DNA from: Amphiura filiformis
Taxonomy: Eukaryota; Echinodermata; Ophiuroidea; Amphilepidida; Amphiuridae
Assembly: GCF_039555335.1 (NCBI RefSeq)
Contig: NC_092637.1
Location: forward strand, 40,698,526 to 40,762,525
DNA length: 64,000 nucleotides
Direction: 5' to 3'
Below are positions 22,501 through 30,160 of this stretch, piece after piece. Position 1 is the first letter of the stretch. Each line of letters starts with the position of its first letter. The position numbers and the translations under genes are program-made. The notes under the pieces are model-generated. The model saw only the letters and a list, made by a program, of their open reading frames with translations, had not been told where the DNA came from and did not search any database.

Positions 22501-25500
22501 AAGGTGATTATCAGCCTTCACTCAGCAAATTGACAGCCATTCTCCGTCTGGATAACATGACTGTCGCCCTCAATACGCCTGGGCACAAATTTAAATAACA
22601 ATACGCTATTTACATATCAATGCGGCCTCATGCTAATTAAAGCTGCCCCATCCAGGAGTTCATCTATGGCGAACCCCCACTAGCAATATTACATGGAGGA
22701 GTCTGGCCCAATCGCCAATGAAAGAGAGATGGGCACTCTAATCACTGTTTATACAGGATCGTCTCCTTTACCTTTACCTTTTTTTTACCCATCGTAAAAG
22801 CATATCCCACAATTTTATTGCAGATACTGTAATGTCTGTAATAAATACTCCCCCTCTAATAAATGCCCCCCTCCAATAATTGACAAAAATGCAAACATTT
22901 CTATGCCATATATATTGTGTGAGTATGCTTAAACCTTACATCAGTCATGTCAGTCATGTAAGTGAATTTGCATGGACAAAACCTATAATATGACTTAAAA
23001 CTTCCATCCATTTCATTGCCTAATTATGGTAGAATTTCACCAATTCCATGCACTTACGGGTGTAATTTTGTTGTATTTACCATGAAAATGTCATTTTCCA
23101 CACGATTCTGTGCACGACGCCATTAGTAGTAGTAGTAGTATAGTCGTATATCCCTCCTTTCAACACTAGCACCATCGGGAGATTGAACCTGTTTATTACA
23201 GACAATATGGTAGGTCCTTCTTGAGCTAATAAAAGACAGAGATAAAAAGACTAAATCACGTCTGATTGGTTGCAGACCTGCGCAGTACGGCATTTTCTAT
23301 CTAGTTGTCAGAATTTCAGACGCGAACTAGTCTTTTTATTTTTCTGTCTTTCATTATAACCCCTCAATATTTTCGTTTTAATTTCAGCAATAGCCAAAGC
23401 ATTAGACTGTATGGTATGCGTCCTAAGGGATAAGAAGAATATCCTGGATTGTTTAGAAGATAAAGACATCAATGCCAAGATAACTCTCAACCCCCACCAA
23501 AGCAGACTACATGTCGTTACTATGGCAACAATATCACACCAGGTATATATACGGTACCATGAAATGTAGACAATGCGTTAGTTGAACTGTTTGTCTAACA
23601 CAGGGCACTCTCATCTGGCGGCGCGCGCGCCACTTGTGATGTGTGGAGTCAGACGAAGTGGTGCATGGTTATTTTAATAATTTTTCACATAAACTTGAAC
23701 AAAAAAGGGGTGAAAATACCCAATCTGGGCCTTTAAAAAACCTTAAAATCAAGTAGCTTTTGGTGGAGCTGCCCCTGGGACCCAATAAAGCACCACTGCA
23801 CCTTATCTACTATGCACACGCGCTACTTCGCAAAGTCCTCTCTTGACATGTTGGCACTTCATGATCACTAATATTTTCCAGTTGGCACTTCCAATAAACT
23901 AGTTGAGAAGGTTTGGTCTAACATGTTATGTTGTTTTTTAAAAAAAGAAGAAACAAAAAAGCATCTGATTCCAGAAAGTGTCATAAGGTATATCCTAAGA
24001 TATATCTTAAATGGGCTGTATTGTCACGGAGGTATAAGTGTGTTAGTGTTATAAGATCTCACGGGGATGTCCTCTTTTGGTCTATACGCTAGCGCGCTCG
24101 CCTTTTAATCCCAAGGTCGTGGGGTTGAGTCCCGGCAGGACAGAAGTGGGTCAAGAAGGCACTGGATACTTCTGTGTGGCTCACTGTTATGTGAGTGGTT
24201 TATGACAGAAATGGTGGCAGTGGTGGTCCTGGTGTTTCTTAACACCAGCTGGATCATCCATTGGTAAGGGTTAGGCCTTGATAATAATGGCTGGCAGTGA
24301 GTCCAGGAAGTAAGGCACAAGGATGCGCCTTACGAGGTACATAATAATATTTTGCAGTAAACCTTTGACGAGAGCGTATTTTAAGCGTACATTGTGTATT
24401 TACTGCATTGAAACGCACTTGTCTCCGATTGGCTGCTGATGCAATCTGCTGTTGCAGAGTGGAAATTTATGAATGAACTTTGCGCCATACGCGTTGTTAG
24501 CTCAGACTTTGCAACATCACGGTAGTATGTGCTCGTTAAAAGGTTTACTGCAAAATATTATAGTGTTATAGACCTGACGGGGATGCCCCTTTTTTTTTTT
24601 TTTTCTAGCGCGCTCGTCTTTTAATCCAGAGATCGTGGGTTCGAGTCCCGGTAGGACCGAAATATTAACCCTCCTGCTTTGTCATTGTGTATCATAGGGC
24701 TGTGGCAGTGGCCACCTTGGGATGCGGTTTGCCACACTTGCCACACCCTGGCTACACTGGCTGTGGAGGTAGCAGATGCTTTTAAATAAATGTAAATCTA
24801 TGACACCTAGGTACCCAGCCAATGCAAAAATGTTTTTGTAGTACAAATGAATACTGACCCAAATTTCAGGAACAATTTTTTTTTTGTATTTTCCCAAATT
24901 GAATATTTTAGTGATTTTTTGGTCATTAAAAAAAAAAAGCCCGACCGACCGAATTCTACTTGAAAGTTCTGTCCGCTTATAGAACAGGGGGTTCGTCGCC
25001 TTTTTAAAATTAAAAGGGGACATATCTGACTGTGAAAACTAACATTTTTTGGAAAAGAAATACAAATCTGTTGACATAAAATTACTACATTCAGTACTAA
25101 TCCAAATAATAAAACTTTTATTTCAAGAAACTGAAAGACTACCTCAAGAAATACTCTGGGAAATATGACAGCATTGTTGCATTCAAACCAACTGGCTGGA
25201 CGCACAGTGAGAGGCGGACTAGCTTGTCTGATATCAAGCCGTCAAAGAATGGAGTTAGCACTATCTATGGTAAGAAAATAACCCGGGGCTCAGTACAAAC
25301 GGGACGTGCCACAAACATGGGTAGCATTTGCGGCCATTTGGTATATCAATGACCACTTTTTCTAAGCCAGATTTGGTATATGGATGGGTCCTCTTTTCAA
25401 AATGTTCTCCATTTTGTTTTGAAAATAGCCCAATTTTTTTCGAAAAATTTTTGGAAATTTTGTAAAAACTAAGACAATTTGGGTTCGATTGGGCCGAAAA

Positions 25501-26740
25501 TTTGGACTTTTGGTATATCAATGGGTCCAAATTTCTTGAACAATTGGTATATTGATGGGTCTACTTTCAAATTTTCAGCGGCACACCCCTACCAAAACCA
25601 AACTTGAGTACCATCCCACCCCACCCCTGGGAAATAACAGGTTTATAAAGGTACTAAATATACTGCAGAATTTCATCTACAAGACACCCAGGGCCTCCAC
25701 TTTATTGGCAACGATATTACTGATACAGGTGGCTGCACAAATATGTATTATTGTAAGACCAATCTATTATTGTAATGTTTTTGTGGAGGGTATCTGACTT
25801 TTGTAAAAAAAAAATCGAACCCCTCAGTTGGAGGCATATACTATATACAGATTGAAATTTAATGATGTATATTCACACATAGCGGTAAACATAATTAGAA
25901 AGCAAAATTAAGCTTCTGTATGGAAAAATGCTACTCAAATTTGGTGCGCTCGGCATCTTCGGTAGAGTTGAAATATTTTAGAGTTGAAATATTTTAGAGT
26001 TGAAATATTTTAGAGTTGAAATATTTTAGAGTTGAAATACCTGATGAGTCCTGTTTCATTTTTTGGGGGGCAGGAAAAACCTCCTTTGTGTTTGTGGCCC
26101 CTGAACATGTTTAAAACAAAACTGCCAACTAGTTACATTAGGGGATTTGATTTAGACATGTTCAGGGGCCAAGTTTCTCAGTCGTCAACCCAGAAAGTAA
26201 GAAGGTTGATGAAATGGGAGCAGCAGTCTACTATTCAGCACTGTTCAATAATATCGATTGGCTCCAAACAAAGGATTTGATTGAACAGGTGTCCTTCACC
26301 GTAATCACGGCACAGTGCAGTCCATTCAATCAAATGTTGCCATCAACCTAGTTGTAGTGAATTTTGTTATGTGTGTGAGACAAACTGTCGCGGTAGATTG
26401 CAATCATGCTTTTGTTGAATGCATTTGAGAAGTCCACCATATTTACGGTATGATACGTCATATGCACAACCTCTATATATATTTCTTTTCAGGCATTCCA
26501 TACAGTGAGCACAGCAGTTTCACCGAACTACAGCGCTTCGTCAAGTTCACACGTCCAGACAAGATTCTCCCAACCGTCAACAACGGCAATGCTAAAGCAA
26601 GAAGCACTATGAATGGATTCTTCCAGTCTTGGCTCAGTCAGACAAGTAGTCCACCATCAACATCATCGCCACGGAAACAGGGCAAGGGAAAGAGTGGGGA
26701 GAATATTGGTACAAGTATACTGCAGTGGGTGAAGAAATAG
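6668..26740 (+). CDS. DCLRE1A: DNA cross-link repair 1A nuclease (SNM1A), ten coding exons
   Basis: Orthologue of DCLRE1A/SNM1A, a nuclear 5'-3' exonuclease used in DNA interstrand cross-link repair. Exons: 6668-7535, 8552-8656, 10161-12126, 14256-14389, 16296-16414, 19805-19948, 20293-20438, 23388-23542, 25128-25269, 26493-26740. Every junction has GT-AG and compatible phase. The product is about 1,340 residues (human protein about 1,040; the linker is longer here). Order: [11 protein letters not shown]-terminal motif, UBZ4 finger, acidic linker with S/TQ repeats, PIP-box [14 protein letters not shown], then metallo-beta-lactamase/beta-CASP with HFHYDH, NHCPGAV, HTGDFRA, LDTTYC, GWTHS and YSEHSSF. 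All these catalytic motifs are intact. One apparent +1 frame change lies in exon 3 between about 11655 and 11717. The identification is firm; the exact linker sequence is not. Confidence 0.93.
7830..7990. repeat. CAGTGGTGTAGCCAGG-type repeat in intron 1
   Basis: It starts GAGCAGTGGTGTAGCCAGG followed by a G-run plus CACAAC, and contains CCCCAATTTTGGGGGG. This is the typical left end of the CAGTGGCG-type non-autonomous elements seen intact elsewhere in the window. No matching right end was found, so it is probably truncated. Confidence 0.5.
8552..8656 (+). CDS. DCLRE1A: DCLRE1A coding exon 2
   Basis: A pyrimidine-rich tract ending CTCTCTCCAG precedes the exon. It encodes [19 protein letters not shown] and LLLASARAG, matching the segment after the UBZ4 finger in vertebrate SNM1A (CPDGLLC...HYKRYTHFLLAQSRAG). 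It begins in phase 1 and ends CAA-G before GTATAA. A hAT-like element begins 18 bp into the following intron. Confidence 0.92.
8675..8863. mobile_element. hAT-like non-autonomous element with 8-bp target duplication
   Basis: The ends CAGTGGCGATGCCAGG and CCTGGTGCCGTCACTG are imperfect inverted repeats. The element is flanked on both sides by GCCTTGGT (8667-8674 and 8864-8871), an exact 8-bp direct repeat as produced by hAT-superfamily transposition. The inside is G-run-rich with no open frame. It lies 18 bp downstream of the exon 2 donor. Confidence 0.85.
9378..9777 (+). mobile_element. tRNA-derived SINE, about 400 bp
   Basis: The tRNA-like head has an A-box-like TTAGCGCAGCGG and B-box GGGTTCAAGCCC. 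The body contains GGTTTTCTCCGGGATCTCCG and GTTTCCTCCTG. The 3' end GAAAGGTGCTTTATAAATCC is followed by ATTTATTATTATTT. Head, body and LINE-type tail are all recognisable. It lies in DCLRE1A intron 2 in the gene's orientation. Confidence 0.8.
10161..12126 (+). CDS. DCLRE1A: DCLRE1A coding exon 3 (acidic linker, S/TQ repeats, PIP-box)
   Basis: The large central exon starts after TTAATCTAG (codon G|TA) and ends ATG-CCA-G before GTAAGT. It encodes an acidic disordered linker, a 45-residue tandem repeat rich in SQ sites (about 10921-11372), psiKxE sumoylation-type sites (VKSE twice, VKTE, IKTE), SIM-like VEVIDED and VEIDL, and the PIP-box QTSIGSFF at 11844-11867. Human SNM1A has a QMDIGVYF PIP-box in the equivalent place. 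It then runs into CPFYKKMPG, the edge of the nuclease domain. The open frame shifts by +1 between about 11655 and 11717; removing one A from the AAAA at 11712-11715 would restore it. Confidence 0.85.
10921..11372 (+). repeat. 135-bp coding minisatellite in exon 3
   Basis: A unit of 135 bp (45 residues) occurs about 2.5 times; the landmark TGGTGCATC/TGGTGGATC recurs at about 11007, 11142 and 11277. Each unit encodes two TSQ[DN]V sites separated by MDPVDG and MERQAR segments. The period is a multiple of three, so the frame is kept. Confidence 0.85.
12149..12332. mobile_element. Foldback element family A, copy 1 (GGGCTATTCCAGTTGAAATCC)
   Basis: AGCTATTCCAGTTTGAATCC opens and GGATTTCAACTGAATATCGC closes the copy, with inner complementary segments CTATGGAAGACATGACCTTA and GGTCATGTCATCCATAGG. 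It begins only about 22 bp into intron 3. Other copies are at 12740-13880 (interrupted), 14676-14853 and 28226-28504. Confidence 0.8.
12891..13844. mobile_element. 954-bp hAT-like element nested in family A copy 2
   Basis: The ends CAGGGACGGATTTA and TAAGCCTGTCCCTG are imperfect inverted repeats. The flanks CATATGGG (12883-12890 and 13845-13852) are an exact 8-bp duplication. Sub-terminal GGCCCGG / GGGCCAGTA motifs recur at both ends. No transposase frame is visible, so it is non-autonomous. It is itself interrupted at 13512-13700. Confidence 0.85.
13512..13700. mobile_element. Innermost nested element with GCCCGTAACCAGG termini
   Basis: GCCCGTAACCAGG at 13512-13524 and CCTGGTTACGGGC at 13688-13700 are perfect 13-bp inverted repeats. 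The inside is G/T-rich and non-coding. It sits inside the 954-bp hAT-like element. No clear target duplication was seen. Confidence 0.75.
14139..14200 (+). pseudogene. Decayed partial copy of DCLRE1A exon 4
   Basis: It starts CCAGACTGCAGTGCCTATTT and aligns with exon 4 from 14297 (20 of the first 22 bases identical). The similarity continues through TTTCACT, CTATGG and GACACTT with one 7-base gap. The HxHxDH codons are destroyed and an in-frame TAG appears. The offset to the real exon is 158 bp. Confidence 0.6.
14256..14389 (+). CDS. DCLRE1A: DCLRE1A coding exon 4 (MBL motif HxHxDH)
   Basis: It follows CCATATAG and completes the split Gly codon. It encodes [12 protein letters not shown], then [15 protein letters not shown] with the metal-binding H-F-H-Y-D-H at 14324-14341, the signature of the metallo-beta-lactamase fold (THFHSDHYAGL in vertebrates). 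It ends CSK in phase 0 at AAG before GTAGGC. A foldback element starts after only six intron bases. Confidence 0.93.
14396..14644. mobile_element. Foldback family D, copy 1
   Basis: Termini ATATGTGACACGATCTGGTC and GACCAGATCGTGTCACATAT are inverted complements. Sub-terminal CCAAAGGAGGCA and TGCCGCCTTTGG continue the pairing. It begins at intron position +7 of the exon 4 donor. A second copy lies at 15446-15705. Confidence 0.85.
14676..14853. mobile_element. Foldback element family A, copy 3
   Basis: GGGCTATTCCAGTTGAAATC opens and GATTTCAATTTGAATGGCCC closes the copy. Inner arms carry CCCCTATGGAAGATTTGATC and CATGTCTTCCATAGGG. Confidence 0.8.
14903..15245. mobile_element. 343-bp element with 25-bp terminal inverted repeats
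   Basis: The left end GTACCGTATTCGTTCCAATA (continuing AGCGC) and right end GCGCTTATTGGAATGAATAC (continuing GGTAC) are complementary with a single mismatch over 25 bases. The theme AATAAGCGCCCACCC occurs inside near both ends. It is non-coding. Confidence 0.8.
15249..15818. mobile_element. Element with CCCAGCAAACA termini, containing family D copy 2
   Basis: CCCAGCAAACA opens at 15249 and TGTTTGCTGGG closes at 15818. Inside are AACATTTTCAAAATGTT-like palindromes, a (TGAT)n run near 15288 and the nested family D copy. A larger relative with the same termini lies at 35225-36239. Confidence 0.7.
15446..15705. mobile_element. Foldback family D, copy 2 (nested)
   Basis: Termini ATATGTGACACAATCTGCTC and GACCAGATCGTGTCACATAT. 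The middle carries ACCACAGGTCTAGCGTACTT, matching copy 1 at about 14493. It is nested inside the CCCAGCAAACA element. Confidence 0.85.
16296..16414 (+). CDS. DCLRE1A: DCLRE1A coding exon 5
   Basis: It follows TTCTGTTTTAG in phase 0. It encodes [20 protein letters not shown] and ends VTLLEAN plus CA of the next His. Vertebrates have ITGNLLKNKL and VVLLDANHCPG here, so the split His codon belongs to the metal-binding NHCPG motif. The donor is GTAAGT. Confidence 0.93.
16417..16446 (+). repeat. (TATAG)n microsatellite
   Basis: About five copies of TATAG start at the exon 5 donor itself (GTAAGTTATAGTATAG...). Confidence 0.9.
16450..18360. other. DCLRE1A intron 5, A+T-rich repeats
   Basis: No exon was recognised. 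Near 17645 there is a CAGTGGCGTAGATTTC sequence, the usual left end of CAGTGGCG-type elements, without a detectable partner. G-runs near 17840 and AAAATACCCCTT stretches look like decayed repeats. Confidence 0.4.
18360..18470 (-). repeat. Degenerate interstitial telomere-like repeat
   Basis: A run of CCCTAA, CCTAAC and TTAACCC variants (for example CCCTAATCCTAACCTAAC) resembles degenerate (TTAGGG)n read on the minus strand. A similar run is at 54485-54560. Confidence 0.6.
18747..18783. repeat. Perfect 15-bp hairpin
   Basis: AAACTATCCTTAGGT and ACCTAAGGATAGTTT flank a 7-base loop. It is not followed by a T tract, so nothing suggests a terminator. It may be the end of a foldback element. Confidence 0.8.
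19192..19257. repeat. Inverted repeat, about 27-bp arms
   Basis: GGGGTTCATTCATAGGATTT (then CGGGCAT) pairs with the downstream ATGCCC and CAATCCTATGAATGAACCCC, around a loop of about 12 bases. Confidence 0.8.
19636..19755 (+). pseudogene. Decayed upstream copy of DCLRE1A exon 6
   Basis: It follows CTCAG, so even the 3' splice AG is kept. It encodes C-P-R-A-V, then [15 protein letters not shown] before frame is lost to a net deletion of about 8 bases near 19705-19730. The metal-ligand Asp of GDFRA is Asn here (GGAAATTTC against GGAGATTTC). The last part again matches (TACAAGG.TGCAGAATTCA). The start is 169 bp upstream of the real exon. It is probably a dead tandem exon duplicate; use as a mutually exclusive exon is unlikely given the frame loss. 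Confidence 0.8.
19805..19948 (+). CDS. DCLRE1A: DCLRE1A coding exon 6 (HTGDFRA motif)
   Basis: It follows TATTTCACAG and completes His of NHCPGAV. It encodes [20 protein letters not shown] and IHQLYLDTT. The Asp of GDFRA (19869-19871) is a metal ligand in the family, and LDTTY carries the motif A acid of the beta-CASP region. Vertebrates have [20 protein letters not shown] here. It ends AC before GTAAGT, phase 2. Confidence 0.94.
20140..20260 (+). repeat. SINE-type 3' fragment
   Basis: GGGGTACCGGTAAATGCTGG, GTGGAGTCTGGCTTAATAGC and GAAAGAGAGAT then CTCCTTTACCCTTGCC match the order at 22640-22795. It is probably a truncated 3' end of the same SINE family as 21272-21478. Confidence 0.5.
20293..20438 (+). 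CDS. DCLRE1A: DCLRE1A coding exon 7
   Basis: It follows ATTATTTCAG. It encodes [20 protein letters not shown] and [16 protein letters not shown], matching vertebrate YCSPEYTFPSQQEV and LVVCGTYSIGKEKVFLA. This is the strand and switch region at the start of the beta-CASP domain. It ends ATG-G before GTAAGT. Confidence 0.94.
20700..21050. repeat. Decayed inverted repeat with CCGTCCTACC ends
   Basis: ACCGTCCTACCCTAAAT near 20728 and GACCGTCCTACCCAAATTTC near 21008 border A/T homopolymer runs. Related GACCGACC sequences occur near 24945 and 28626. The boundaries are uncertain. Confidence 0.35.
21272..21478 (+). mobile_element. tRNA-derived SINE with Deu-type core
   Basis: The head has GGGTGGCCGAGCGGAACAGG (A-box-like) and GCGGGTTCGAGCCCC (B-box). 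The core has TGTGCCCTTGAGTAAGGCAC and CACCCAGGTGTATAAATGGG, the pattern of the deuterostome Deu-domain SINE superfamily. It lies in intron 7 in the gene's orientation. Confidence 0.8.
22630..22795 (+). repeat. SINE-type 3' fragment with CTTTAC-rich end
   Basis: GGCGAACCCCCACTAGCAAT, GGAGGAGTCTGGCCCAATCG and GAAAGAGAGATGGGCACTC end in CTCCTTTACCTTTACC. The order matches the fragment at 20140-20260. Confidence 0.5.
23227..23358. mobile_element. Foldback family G, copy 1, next to exon 8
   Basis: TAATAAAAGACAGAGATAAA opens and TATTTTTCTGTCTTTCATTA closes the element, with internal GACCTGCGCAGTACGGC. It ends 29 bp before DCLRE1A exon 8, so it occupies most of the branch-point region. Other copies are at 27605-27746 and 27769-28188. 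Confidence 0.75.
23388..23542 (+). CDS. DCLRE1A: DCLRE1A coding exon 8
   Basis: It follows TTTTAATTTCAG. It encodes [20 protein letters not shown] and [12 protein letters not shown] in the beta-CASP domain. Vertebrates have AIADVLGSKV and VHLLPMMQIN here, so conservation is moderate, as expected for this part. It ends CAG before GTATAT, phase 0. Confidence 0.9.
24064..24345 (+). mobile_element. tRNA-Lys-like SINE, copy 1
   Basis: CTAGCGCGCTCGCCTTTTAA followed by TCCCAAGGTCGTGGGGTTGA and GTCCCGGCAGGAC keeps a TTT-type anticodon loop and a B-box. It is preceded by GTTATAAGATCTCACGGGGA, which also precedes the copy near 24575. Confidence 0.65.
24346..24559. mobile_element. 214-bp foldback element between two SINE copies
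   Basis: AATATTTTGCAGTAAACCTT (then TGACGAG) and CTCGTTAAAAGGTTTACTGC (then AAAATATT) are inverted complements of about 27 bases with one gap. The inside is non-coding. Confidence 0.8.
24562..24670 (+). mobile_element. tRNA-Lys-like SINE, copy 2
   Basis: GTTATAGACCTGACGGGGAT, a T-run, then CTAGCGCGCTCGTCTTTTAA and GTGGGTTCGAGTCCCGG. The match to copy 1 covers flank and head. Confidence 0.6.
25128..25269 (+). CDS. DCLRE1A: DCLRE1A coding exon 9 (GWTHS motif)
   Basis: It follows TTTATTTCAAG. It encodes [20 protein letters not shown] and PTGWTHSE, then STIYG. Vertebrates have LKKCGGKYNQILAFRPTGWTHS. The His of GWTHS is the beta-CASP motif B residue. It ends TAT-G before GTAAGA. Confidence 0.94.
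25963..26039 (+). repeat. 16-bp tandem repeat
   Basis: Between four and five copies of GAGTTGAAATATTTTA, nearly perfect, lie in intron 9. Confidence 0.92.
26055..26195. repeat. Foldback family I, copy 1
   Basis: GGGCAGGAAAAACCTCCTTT and CCCCTGAACATGTTTAAAAC pair with the downstream GACATGTTCAGGGGCC. A related copy with the same blocks lies at 59117-59250 next to a CREBRF exon. Confidence 0.65.
26493..26740 (+). CDS. DCLRE1A: DCLRE1A coding exon 10 and stop
   Basis: It follows TTTCTTTTCAG. It encodes [20 protein letters not shown] and [20 protein letters not shown], matching vertebrate [16 protein letters not shown] and IIPTVNVGTWKSRSTM. The His of SEHSS is a conserved metal ligand and the Val of PTVN is beta-CASP motif C. 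A Ser/Pro/Lys-rich tail ends SILQWVKK before TAG at 26738, longer than the vertebrate C-terminus. Confidence 0.95.
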
Positions 26741-27600
26741 GGGAAGGTGTTGGAGTTAGATGTCAGTGGCTTTACGTGATACCGCAAACCACCTTGTATG
26801 TGTGTGTATAGGCGATGGCGCATTTTAAGTATTAATTACTATGTTATGGAAAACAATAACCTATGGTTTTGGTATGAAAATGTTCCATAATTTATGGAGA
26901 ATATTTTATCATTAGTAGCTCAATTTACTTTCTAGTAACACCAACCAGCCTCACCTTAATTGGGTCATATTATTGAAGGCTTAAAATTTGTTCAGCTTAT
27001 AATTAGTAAAAATTATTTGGTGTTTGTTACTGCGCGCATTTATAAAATTCCAACTTACGCTCGTGTAAATACACATAAGTGTGGGCCAGTCACGCATCTA
27101 GGGTGAAGTGCTACGCCCAATTGCGTGTACGCCAATCTATATCAATACACAATGTTATGAGTCTCATTTTTTTCACCAGTTATAAGCCAAAGCTTTAGTG
27201 CTGGTACTGGTTAGGTCCACTTTAACGGTATATCTACCCCATTGATAGGCCTACCAACACTCAGTGACCACTCACTTCTCAGATTATAGCACAGATATGG
27301 TCTGGGAGTATATAGTGTGTAAAAAAATGCCATGTGGTACATGTAGGGCTACCCGATGAAGGTGAAGTTAACCATATATGGCTCTACCCCTAATAACTGC
27401 CCCCACAGAATCTCTCAAGTAACAACAATCTCAGTATCATGCACATGTACAACCATACTCAAAATGTCCAAATAAACTTATTACTATCTAAACCTTCAGG
27501 CTTGGGATAAGAGTGATTATGACTTCAGATACACTTAATATTCAATGTTTATGTATGTAAAAAAAAGGACACTGGGGCACCGACAGACCCAGATCTTGCT
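26741..27600 (+). other. Probable DCLRE1A 3'UTR and downstream
   Basis: Non-coding sequence follows the stop codon. The first clear AATAAA is at 27471. No other gene is visible. Short frames here are on the opposite strand and featureless. Confidence 0.45.
27471..27476 (+). terminator. Candidate polyadenylation signal
   Basis: AATAAA lies about 730 bp after the DCLRE1A stop codon. It was chosen only by position and motif; no downstream GU-rich element was verified. Confidence 0.3.
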
Positions 27601-27604
27601 GTGT

Positions 27605-27746
27605 TATAATTGAAGACCAAATTAAAAAGACTACTTTGCGTCTGTTGTCAGGGCAACGGCGCGGTGTGATTGGTTACTGACCTGCGCAGTACTGCCTTTT
27701 TGGTCTGGGTGATGTCTAGTCTGTTTGATTTGGTCTTCAATATTCA
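27605..27746. mobile_element. Foldback family G, copy 2
   Basis: TATAATTGAAGACCAAATTA opens and GATTTGGTCTTCAATATT closes the copy. It shares GACCTGCGCAGTACTGCC with copy 1. Confidence 0.7.
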
Positions 27747-27768
27747 ATAATATTTGTGGCTGTATGAC

Positions 27769-28188
27769 ATAATTAAAGACAGAGATAAAAAAAGATTTTA
27801 TCGCGTCTGATGTCACTGTCAATTACGATCCTTGATTGGTTTACACAGGTTAATAGCGCGTAAAAGGAAGACCGATCTATCTGGTGCTGATCAGAGAAAA
27901 GGAATAGCAGCAAATGGTGAAAAATCACATACTTATACAAGGAAAAAAAGCAGCTTTTTTAGGCATTGTTGACATGGTGCCTTCGCGTCAGTAGTTTCCT
28001 ACTATAAAGAGATAAACTTTTGAGATGGTTAGCATGTTTGAAGGTGCAAAATTAACAATAAGGCGCCCGGTTATACCGCCGCGTTCAGGAAGTCATCATC
28101 ACAACACTTTTAAACAAACCGTGCTTGAATTTGATTGACAAATGACGTCAGACGCGATAAAATCTTTTTATCTCTATCTTTAATTATA
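27769..28188. mobile_element. Foldback family G, copy 3 (420 bp)
   Basis: ATAATTAAAGACAGAGATAA opens and TTATCTCTATCTTTAATTAT closes, with inner complementary ATTTTATCGCGTCTGATGTC and GACGTCAGACGCGATAAAAT. The right arm contains a perfect CRE palindrome, TGACGTCA, at about 28144. Confidence 0.8.
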
Positions 28189-28225
28189 AACACAGATGTT
28201 TTTTGGCCTGAAGTGGATTGATATT

Positions 28226-28504
28226 GGGCTCTTCCAGTTGAAATCCACAATACCCCTGTGGAAGATTTTGGAAATATGTTTCACAGGGGAAGTATGTTTT
28301 TCAAATGTAATTGGTCTGGGTTAATAATTTTGAGACCAATACTCCTTCTGAATATGGCTTTACCTAAATCTTCCACAACTGGAGTGAGTATTTCAAATGG
28401 AAGTTACCCAATTGTCTATTCTGTTCAAAACTCATACTCCCTCTTTGGAAGACTTTAGCTAAATCTTCCACAGGGGTAGTGTGGATTTTAAATGGAATAG
28501 CCCA
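28226..28504. mobile_element. Foldback element family A, copy 4
   Basis: GGGCTCTTCCAGTTGAAATC opens and GATTTTAAATGGAATAGCCC closes the copy, with internal ACCTAAATCTTCCACAACTG and related blocks. It is longer than the intronic copies. Confidence 0.75.
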
Positions 28505-28633
28505 TTGTCAGAATTTTTTGCAATGAAAAATCTAAAATTGAATGTTTGCATCAAAATTTCAGCTTTTTCAAAATGTCAAGGGTCAGTTAGCCTCTTCCAG
28601 AATTATTATTTTGTAATCCCTACTGACCGACCC

Positions 28634-28836
28634 TAATACGCGTATTTAGGGTTTCTCTACTGGAAGTCAATTTGTGCCAAAATTCCTTCCCACAATGCAA
28701 TATGCGTATTGCATAACAAAGAATATTGATTAACCTCCGAACTGTATCTATTGTTATGCAAAATGCTTATTGCATAGTGGGAAGGAATTTCGGCACAAAT
28801 TGACTTCCGGTAGAGAAACCCTAAATCCGCGTATTG
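28634..28836. mobile_element. Foldback element with about 80-bp arms
   Basis: TACGCGTATTTAGGGTTTCT and GGAAGTCAATTTGTGCCAAA in the left arm match, in reverse, GGCACAAATTGACTTCCGGT and AGAAACCCTAAATCCGCGTA in the right arm. An inner CAATATGCGTATTGCAT palindrome also occurs. It is non-coding. Confidence 0.85.
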
Positions 28837-30160
28837 TCAAGTCAGGTTTTTTTCCGGATGCTACAAGGGTAGGGTTTTGATTTTGCTGATTGCGTTCTAG
28901 AGTTGTAAACATTTTACAAAAATGTGCCAATTTTGCAACTGTCATCATAAAAATTTCAATTGAATGAACACAACCTGACATAGCGTGATGATTTTTCGCG
29001 TACATCCAGCGTGTGCGACTGTGCATGCATAACACTGAAGTGAATTCAACCATGCTAACTCACTTGTGATTGGTTAGTATTTTAATTATTATATCCAAGG
29101 CCATGCATTTGCATTGTATTTTGAAATACACAATTACGGTTGGATCAAATACAGCTGTTGAAAGCTATGTTTATTCAATTGAAATTTCTAGTATAGTTGG
29201 TCATAATTTTTATAGACCTCAAAATATGAAATGCTGCTTGTTTAATTATTTATTTTGTTTGTGTGTTCATTTGTTTGGTTTTATATCTACATTTTTTTGA
29301 CTTTTTATTACTTATTTAGTTGTTCACTTATTTACTTAGCTGTAGTTGGTTAGTTAGTACATAAGTAGGCCTAGTTAGTAACTTATCTCGTATAATTAAG
29401 AACCCATGCAACTCCTCCTATACTTTGTACAAGAGCCAACCGTTGTTAATCGGTGATGAATCCACACTTTTACAGCAGCATAAAATGAAAGTTAACGGAA
29501 GATCGCATACGCATTACGCACAAGCCCATAAAATTTATCATGCCTGGAACTTGTGTGCGTATACACGCTTACATGTTGAATTCATTATTTTGGAGGGAAC
29601 GGCTAATACACATTGTCATTATAATTCTGTAGTTTTATTGTTGATATCAACAGAGAAATCATTGATCTTCTTGTAATGTTAAATATCAGATTTTGTTGTA
29701 CAAGTCCAGAAATTTACTCATGTTTTAGACGTTTCATCAGTAATGCGCCGATACAGCCGCTGCACCACCCAATTTGTAGAACAAGGCCATATCAGCACAT
29801 ATTTGAACTCTTTGAACCCCCAATGGGCTATAGATGTCTGGTAAATGTTTTTAAAGGTCAAATTAGGACAGGCAATTTTATTCAAATGACGGGCAACCCT
29901 CAATTTCTAGCTAAGACCCTGGTTGGGAGTCTTTAGACTGCTGAGTTGATGTTTGTGTGAAGACACCTAGCTGTATTGGCAGTGATATGTCATTTGTGAA
30001 TGGGGACAGAACTGAATACAGAGTACAGTATATGATCAGTTGAAACGCCTCGCTCAAAACTCCCAACTTCGCGATCATTTTGTGGGAGCAGGTCACATAT
30101 ACAGTTATCTGTATTGTGTTGATGAGCCTTATGCACAAGCCATGCTTATATGTGTACTTC

